Source: Engraulis encrasicolus (taxonomy: Eukaryota > Chordata > Actinopteri > Clupeiformes > Engraulidae). Taken from it: DNA of 64,000 nt. Both the position numbers and the translations under genes were made by a program. The stretch is taken from contig NC_085858.1 in assembly GCF_034702125.1 (NCBI RefSeq), forward strand, positions 57,949,998 to 58,013,997. The letters run 5' to 3'. This document shows, piece after piece, positions 23,392 to 64,000 of the stretch. Every line of letters begins with the position of its first letter. Position 1 is the stretch's first letter. The notes beneath the pieces are model-generated. The model ran no database searches, was not told the origin of the DNA, and was given only the letters and a program-made list of their open reading frames with translations.

Positions 23392-23450
23392 CACAGGTGA
23401 ACTCCTGCGTTGCCGAATCCGATGCCGGCAAACACACTGGCCAAATGCAT
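23392..23450 (-). pseudogene. adhfe1: ADHFE1-like exon, 3' part (MHLASVFAGIGF)
   Basis: Reads MHLASVFAGIGFGNAGVHL, donor GTGAGA. It is the second half of a 99-nt exon whose first half is 24331-24376. The hexamer ATGCAT is present at both break points. Confidence 0.88.
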
Positions 23451-24330
23451 TGTTGCGTCGAGCGGTGCCTGGGGTCGGGCTCGCTTGATTGACAGGTGCC
23501 TGCTCCATTCGTTGCTGCGCTGAGATGCGTGGTGCGCTTCCTCACTCAACAGGTGAATTCCATTACTGCACTGATTGCCCGTAATTAGCTGTCTGTCTGA
23601 ACAAAATACACGCGGAGTTGGCGTTCTAGTCAGTGGCAAAATAGCAGCAGGAGTGGTTGCAGAAAAGACTGGCCGCAGTAAAAGTGTGCGCAAAATAAAA
23701 TCTTCACACCACATGGAGAAGAAGGACTACAGAGGCTACCGGTGAGCTATGGACACTGTTTTATCTGTAAATGTATCTGCACAGTGAAGCATAACGATTC
23801 ATTAACTGTGTTTGATGTAAAGAGTAATCACTGCCGTCCGTGGGTGAATTGTTTGTTCCATGTCGCGGACATGTGTCACGCCAAATCACGTTAGTCGTAT
23901 TCTCATTTTGTTTCCTTCGTTATTTATGTGCAGGAAAACATGCAATTTGTCTGAAATGTCTAATTTTACTTCCTCGTAAAATGATTAAAAACGGTTAACA
24001 TACTTACCCTTTGATGGTTTACATGTACTTACCTTGTAGAATGGTTAAAATTGTAGCTCAAAATGGTTCAACAATACTTACCTTTTGTTGCCTATTTGCC
24101 ATTGACGTTGGGTAAAATGTACATTTGTGTTGTGTTTGAAAATAGACTGAGACCAATGTACTTTGTTTAATTATTTTTATTTTGTGTTTATTTGTTGAAA
24201 GGTTTTTCACCTTTTGTGTCTACGACGAAACACCACTGAAAGTCAATAAAAAGACANCGAGTGGAATCCTGTGTCCATCCCAGTCCTTCCATTTCAAGCG
24301 TGGAATCCCATATGTGCTGTTAGACTTGAC
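23451..24330. mobile_element. 880-bp insertion splitting an ADHFE1-like exon
   Basis: Flanked by ATGCAT on each side (23445-23450 and 24331-24336), as expected of a 6-bp target duplication, although the hexamer is palindromic and short. I see no inverted ends. The inside has ATGGAGAAGAAGGACTACAG at 23713, followed by donor-like GTGAGC at 23740, which looks like a short first exon (MEKKDYRGYR). An ambiguous base (n) is present near 24256. Confidence 0.55.
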
Positions 24331-24376
24331 ATGCATATTGGACCGAACCTTGATGTCCCCAGCATCCCTCACAGCC
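24331..24376 (-). pseudogene. adhfe1: ADHFE1-like exon, 5' part
   Basis: After (TG)nTAG it reads (R)[15 protein letters not shown] and breaks at ATGCAT. With 23392-23450 it makes a 99-nt exon in correct phase. Confidence 0.85.
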
Positions 24377-24960
<584 letters not shown>

Positions 24961-24969
24961 GAGCTCCTG

Positions 24970-25230
24970 GCCCTTTAAGAAACTACATTCCATTGTCATA
25001 ACAAGCATCGTACCAGGAAGACACAGCTCACATTGGAACAGGTATGAAGACACTCAGGAGAATGTGGTGACATAAAGAACAAGGTAGGGGCATTTATGTC
25101 TTTTAGTAAGAAGGGAAAAGGAGTATAGAGTGATTGTTGTAGACTGCCAGGACTCACTCACATTGACATATTTCAGTTCTCAATGGCATTTGGAATTTGA
25201 TCATTTTTTAGATGTAAACTCTGTTTTGAC
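24970..25230 (+). other. NLR leader-like segment (upstream copy)
   Basis: Shares ACCAGGAAG, AACAGGTATG (donor-like), AAAGAACAAGGTAGG and AGATGTAAACTCTG with 28390-28620 just upstream of the complete NLR gene. I read both as copies of a non-coding first exon with donor GTATGA or GTACGC. That role is inferred from position and splice motif only. Confidence 0.4.
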
Positions 25231-25570
25231 TTAATTAGTATGGAAGTTTCAGGCATGGGTCAAACACTGGGTTAAAATGTTCATAACTTTGATTAAAAGG
25301 AAACAGCACATCGTTTTTAGAAATATTATTCCTAAAATGGGATTTTGTACATATCTAGTGGACTTCTAAAGTGTGTGTGACGTGTTAAATGTTAGGTTAG
25401 AAAAATAGAACAATTCCTGTAACATTCTTATATATCAACAGCAAGAAAATTAACTATAAAGTTTCCACTAAAATCAAACAGATACCACGATTCACACCAT
25501 TTCAAATACTCTGTTACTTATCTTGTGAATGTGAACTTTTACCTAAAACAATATGTTTCGTATGGAAAGG
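25231..25570. other. Spacer
   Basis: AT-rich, no gene or repeat family recognised. Confidence 0.5.
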
Positions 25571-25718
25571 AGAGGCTGGAGCACACTGCAGCTTAGTTTT
25601 TAAGACTTTATTTTGTGCACACACTCTGAAGACGGTGTAGCAACACCGAAATGTTAGTCGGGTGTGTGCACAAAGTAAGTCTTGAAAACTAAGCTGCAGT
25701 GTGCTCCAGCTTCTCCGT
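25571..25718. mobile_element. Foldback element (hairpin), about 148 bp
   Basis: GGAGAGGCTGGAGCACACTG at 25571 pairs with CAGTGTGCTCCAGCTTCTCC ending at 25718. The arms are about 55 bp, and the centre contains GAAGACGGTGTAGC and CCGAAATGTTAG. Probably a MITE. Confidence 0.8.
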
Positions 25719-26640
25719 TCCAGTGATGTCTGTCACACTGTGATGCACCTGCAAGCTGAGTGAGGGATGATGCTTAGAGTCCCAATTCTAATATGTTTAT
25801 TATGTTGGTGTTGCACTGTACCAAAATGTCAGAAAAAAAGTCAGTCAACCTGCTAGTTAGGGCAACCAGCAACTGCTATGTCTGTATCATGTTGATACCG
25901 CAAAACCGTTTCAAACAGAACCTCACATACTCAAAATGAAACATTCATGTTGCTTTACGGAAGAAACTGGCACTGAAATCATGACAGTGGAAAAACTGGG
26001 TGTAACCAATTTCCCATAAATATATTGTGGTTTTACAGGCCCTTTCATTGTATCTAAGTTTATTTTCACACTCAGTCCTCTTTAAGTGGACCAAAAAGTG
26101 AACCGTGGACTCAGCTTGAAAAACAGGTTAGACGTCACCAACTTGACACAATCACTGACGTTGTCTGCTGAATGAATGTGCACTCTGACACACACACACA
26201 CACAGACACACACAAACACGCACACGCACACAGTGAGGAGGTGAGTTCTCTGGATTGTTTCGCGAGAGGGTGTGTAAGTTTCGCTGCGTAAGCAAAATGG
26301 AAGGCAGACTTTCATGTTCTCTAAAACTCGTAGACATAAATGCACAAAATGCAGCAGGACTTTCATAGACTATATGATGCTTGTGAGTGATGTTTGTGTG
26401 TTGTTGGGCCCTTGGGCAACATGCCAGGACTGGGGGAAAGGTTGTGGACTTGTGGGGGGAGGTTGGGAACTGTGTTCCTCGTGCTTCTGCATTGTAACAT
26501 ACAGTACACAGCACCATGACAGAAAAACACATCACTTCTGCCTTCAGCCACACAGTATCTTTATACCACCTCTGACACGTAGCGAGGGCCACACTACCAT
26601 GTCTCATTTTCTAAACATATTCAGAAATTAATATATAAAT
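25719..26640. other. Spacer with short CA repeat
   Basis: No gene recognised on either strand. CA-rich at 26190-26232. Confidence 0.5.
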
Positions 26641-26644
26641 AAAT

Positions 26645-26785
<141 letters not shown>

Positions 26786-26862
26786 TGATGGGGATTCTAT
26801 GAATACTATTAGACAGTGTTCTGTGATGTGACATGCACACATCCATCAGTGTGACACATATT

Positions 26863-27150
26863 ACTGTCGGCAGGCCTATTCACTCAACTACTATGCTGAA
26901 AACTCAACTACATCATAACAGCATTGCTATGACACTGCAGAGAGTTTTAGTAACCATTTAAGACTTGATCATTACCGGTGTGGTGGTAATAAAGTTTTAA
27001 CAGAAGCTTTGCACTAATGGGTTAAGAAATTAAATTAAATTATTATTATTATTTTTTTAAATGAATATTTGCAAGGATTATATTGTTTTATTTGTGAAGC
27101 ACATTGTGCTTTTGTGTGTGAAGCTTTGTGTTTAAAATGGGCTATCTAAA
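26863..27150 (+). pseudogene. Relic of an NLR terminal exon / 3'UTR
   Basis: 26866-26990 matches the 3'UTR of both NLR genes (63286-63400 and 4260-4390): GGCAGGCCTATTCACT, AACTACATCATAACA and TGACACTGCAGAGAG are shared. Neither the acceptor nor the LEDTGK-stop part is present. It suggests a third NLR copy that has mostly been deleted, or a stray duplicate of this UTR. Confidence 0.7.
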
Positions 27151-27349
27151 TAAACTTGCCATGCCTTATAGTAGAACCTGAACCAACTCTAAATACCCAC
27201 ACACATGGCCTCTTGGTGCCACAGTGTTGCACTCCTGCATCACTCTGTGAACCAGTTTGGCACCTTCTCCTCTACTTTATTTTCAATAACACATGAATGC
27301 TGCTTTGCAAGCAAACCTTTGCAGGGAATCAGCATATCAAACCATCCTG

Positions 27350-27690
27350 ACGCCACCAACTCACTGAAAACATTCTGAAAGCGTCATTTTCAGCATTCAG
27401 AGAAGGCAGAGTTGAAAGAGTGAGCTCAGTAAAGGAATGTGTTTCATTTTCAAGCATCAAAGGGTATGTTGTAGCTGTATATGATGGCAACTGGTGGCTA
27501 GCATGTGTTGAGGAATGTATGCCGAGCACTGGAGAGGTGAAACTGAACTTCCTGCATCCTCATGGACCATCTCCATCCTTCACGTTTCCCTTCAGACCAG
27601 ATAGACTTGTCATGGATCATCAGGATGTGCTTCTGGTAGTGGAACCTGTAACTGCAACGGGACGTACTTATACATTATCTACAAAATAAA
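27350..27690 (+). pseudogene. Open frame with repeat-like YVVAVYDGNWWLA domain
   Basis: About 113 codons are open from 27350 to the stop at 27690, without an ATG at a sensible place. The part GYVVAVYDGNWWLACVEE..LNFLHPHGPSPSF looks like a small beta-barrel (Tudor/SH3-like) segment. I associate this type with recurrent, probably transposon-derived, fish proteins. It is likely a fragment of such a multicopy sequence; I cannot name the family with certainty. Confidence 0.45.
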
Positions 27691-28389
27691 TGCACTGGTA
27701 GAGTACAAAATGAGAGTGTAGCCATTGATTATCTCTTTAAAGTACAGTAAAGGGAGGATGGCACAGGTACACAGAGAAGGAATGTTCAAACATTCACATA
27801 TCATCATTTGGTGTGTATAAATGGACATCTGCCTTAGTTTCTGAAACCTGAGATCATGGACACTGACCATTTTTGTTTTGTTTTTGTTTTGTCATGTGAT
27901 GCTACTATGGTATTACCATATTATTAGTAAGTGGTCTGTATGATGCCATATTTGTGAGTCAAATTCTCTCTGAAATGAATAACGAACCAAACACCAGCAT
28001 TTGAGGTGTTGCTCATGACATTGCCAGCTACGTTTGGACAAGGAACTGGCCATTTTAAAATATAGCTTTTTTAGATATTCAATTTTTAATTTTACAATTT
28101 ATCATCATTCATATTCTGAGAGTTGTTGTATTCCAAGCTGATTGTGTAATATGTAGAGCCAGAAAAGAGCTTTCAAATAACACCACAGGCATCTTTTTGT
28201 GACTAACACTGACTGATATATTCAAGGCTGAATGTATAGTGTCCTACCCTCACATGTGAACCTTTCCTAGTCTGATTCTCCCTTAATATTAGTGTCAGAT
28301 TCAAACCAATGCAGTTCTGGGGTGCTACCTTGCTACTAAAAAGGCACACCAAGTATGATTGAAATCTGGGTCGGTCGGGTCCCAAAGTG
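27691..28389. other. Spacer
   Basis: AT-rich, nothing recognised. Confidence 0.5.
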
Positions 28390-28620
28390 TCTGATTTCAT
28401 GTGAAATGACCCAGCACAGCTTGCACCAGGAAGGCAAAGTTCGCTCTGTAACAGGTACGCTATCATCAAGCTCCTGTGGGCTATGTGCTGAAACAAAGAG
28501 CAACGTAGGTAACATTATTTGTGTTTAGAAAATGACAGTTAAATGTTGTTGACTGCATGGTGTACAAGTAGTTTTATAAGTAGTTTTATGGATGTAAGAT
28601 GTAAACTCTGCCTTGATAGT
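28390..28620 (+). promoter_or_regulatory. Candidate 5' leader exon of the NLR gene
   Basis: Homologous to 24970-25230. Contains CACCAGGAAGGCAAAGTTCG and CTCTGTAACAG, followed by donor-like GTACGC at 28455. The first coding exon at 29996 opens with an acceptor 4 nt before the ATG, so an upstream non-coding exon must exist, and this is the best candidate I see. Not proven. Confidence 0.4.
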
Positions 28621-28763
28621 TTCCCAGCATCTGCAGTGAATAGCTGTTGTATTGTATGTCTAAAGGTGTCACCTAATCAGTACCTGTTCCATATTTGCAA
28701 TGTGCTGAGATCGCACTGCTGTATTTCTGAGGAAGTTTGTCATGAAGGTTTTGACCAATACAT

Positions 28764-28925
28764 CAGGGCTGGGCTGGTATGCTCACATGCAGGGCGTTCC
28801 TGGAGGGCCAACAGTCCCCAGGAGCCAATGCTCTTGTTTTTTTGTATTTTGTTAGAGACAAGCACACAATTGAGAGGGGGTTGCCCAAAATGCCCAAGTC
28901 TGTTTTTGGTCCCAGTCTAGCCCTG
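28764..28925. mobile_element. hAT-like MITE, 162 bp
   Basis: Ends CAGGGCTGGGCTGG and CCAGTCTAGCCCTG. The flanks CAATACAT and CAATTACT are similar, as a decayed 8-bp duplication would be. Confidence 0.65.
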
Positions 28926-29262
28926 CAATTACTTATACAGTATATGATCACCCTTAAAAATGTTGTAGATTAGCTATTAATTACTAATGTAGAGATCTTT
29001 GAATATTTCTGCAATCCAATTAAACTGGACTACTAAACCCCATAGTGTGTGTATATTAGCCATAGAGAGAGCAGGTGTGTGTGTGTGCATGTACTCTATC
29101 TGGAACATTTATCAAGAACATGTCAAACCAGAATATCCAGTTGCTAAAATTACACTTAGCTGAAGTTTGTATCCAACACAACGTACAGTCCCTGGAGGAG
29201 TGTGGGGTCAAGTGACTTGAATCAAAGGCACTTAAGCAATTACACTTAATTCTGTAGAAGAG

Positions 29263-29340
29263 TAGTAGAGTAACTTTATTGAGCCCCAGGAGGAAATGAA
29301 GGTGTCAAGTAGCTTACATAAATACATATAATGCCCGCCT
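29263..29340. repeat. Retroposon 3'-tail fragment (CTTTATTGAGCCCC)
   Basis: AGAGTAACTTTATTGAGCCC, then AGGTGTCAAGTAGCTTACAT, is repeated with small changes at 58025-58095. It looks like a recurring SINE/LINE 3' end. Confidence 0.6.
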
Positions 29341-29382
29341 GGACATTTCAAGACACATGTAATGGTAATAGTCAGGGAGCAA

Positions 29383-29640
29383 TAATCTCAGCGCTGTAGC
29401 CTAATGGTCAGGCAAGTGGTACAATTCTAACTACAAGCAAGACAATAAAGACTACAGAAAATTAAAAAAGGCAAATATGCAAAAACATATTCTGTGAGTT
29501 GGGGTGGACAAAAGTGCAACTCAAAGAATATGAATGTGTCTCTTTATTTATTTATTTTTTTCTGTCGTCTTTATTATCTTGCTTTTAGTTAGAATTGTAC
29601 CAATTACCTGACCATTAGGCTACAGCGCTGAGATTATTGC
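29383..29640. mobile_element. Inverted-repeat element, arms about 75 bp
   Basis: AATCTCAGCGCTGTAGCCTA at 29384 is answered by TAGGCTACAGCGCTGAGATT near 29636, with TGGTCAGG and AATTCTAACTA also paired. Probably a MITE. It lies shortly before the first coding exon of the NLR gene. Confidence 0.75.
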
Positions 29641-29754
29641 TGAGTTTATTGTCAGAGGAGATCAGTGAAGCGTGTCTCCTGCAGTCTATCTGGTGTGAGA
29701 GGAGACAGGGTGTCTCTGTGGTAGTCTATCAGACAGGGGAGGGAGGTTGTGTGG

Positions 29755-29932
<178 letters not shown>

Positions 29933-29995
29933 GTGCGTGCGTGCATGTAGGTATAGTGCACGGCACCTCTCAAGTTGGTTTCTCTGTTCCCACAG

Positions 29996-63925
<33,930 letters not shown>

Positions 63926-64000
63926 TAAAGCGGAATTTGTCTTTTAAACAACTTTGTCGTCACTATCTTGTCCTAATCGAGGATTGTGCTGCCACTGTTT

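Overview
The window looks like nuclear DNA of a teleost fish. It holds intron-rich genes with GT..AG splice sites, a fish-type FISNA-NACHT-LRR immune receptor, fish-type Tc1, hAT and L2-like elements, tRNA-derived SINE sequence, and about thirty long (CA/GT)n tracts. I cannot name the species from the sequence alone. There is no sign of bacterial or viral content.

Layout. (1) 1-4.9 kb: the 3' end of an upstream NLR-type gene on the plus strand, with two LRR exons and a short terminal exon, interrupted by a SINE composite and a Tc1-like element. (2) 4.9-9.9 kb: spacer with a TA-flanked transposon, satellites and a small hairpin element. (3) 9.9-24.7 kb, minus strand: the C-terminal exons of an ADHFE1-like gene (hydroxyacid-oxoacid transhydrogenase, an iron-type alcohol dehydrogenase). 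One exon is split by an 8.6-kb hAT-like element that carries two further nested elements. Another exon is split by an 880-bp insertion. Nearly all introns are CA/TG repeat. (4) 25.0-27.1 kb: a probable ghost of a third NLR copy, consisting of a leader-like segment and a 3'UTR fragment. (5) 28.4-63.9 kb, plus strand: a complete NLR gene model of 16 coding exons. It has two short N-terminal exons, a linker exon, a FISNA-NACHT exon (35850-37629), eleven 171/174-nt LRR exons and a terminal exon. The exons join in frame to 1359 codons plus a stop. Its introns hold a stack of nested long-TIR transposons (31.0-34.5 kb), a broken L2-like LINE inside a TA transposon (37.7-43.05 kb), several hAT and other MITEs, and a 4.4-kb inverted-repeat element (58.6-63.0 kb).

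How it fits together. The two NLR genes are tandem paralogs in the same orientation, with matching last LRR exons, terminal exon and 3'UTR minisatellite. The locus has grown by tandem duplication of LRR exons with their introns. Comparison of the two copies gives natural empty sites for several insertions. One LRR exon of the upstream gene looks recombinant between two exons of the downstream gene. Neither gene end in the window has a B30.2 (SPRY) exon. All function calls are from reading the translated sequence; no database search or expression data was available.
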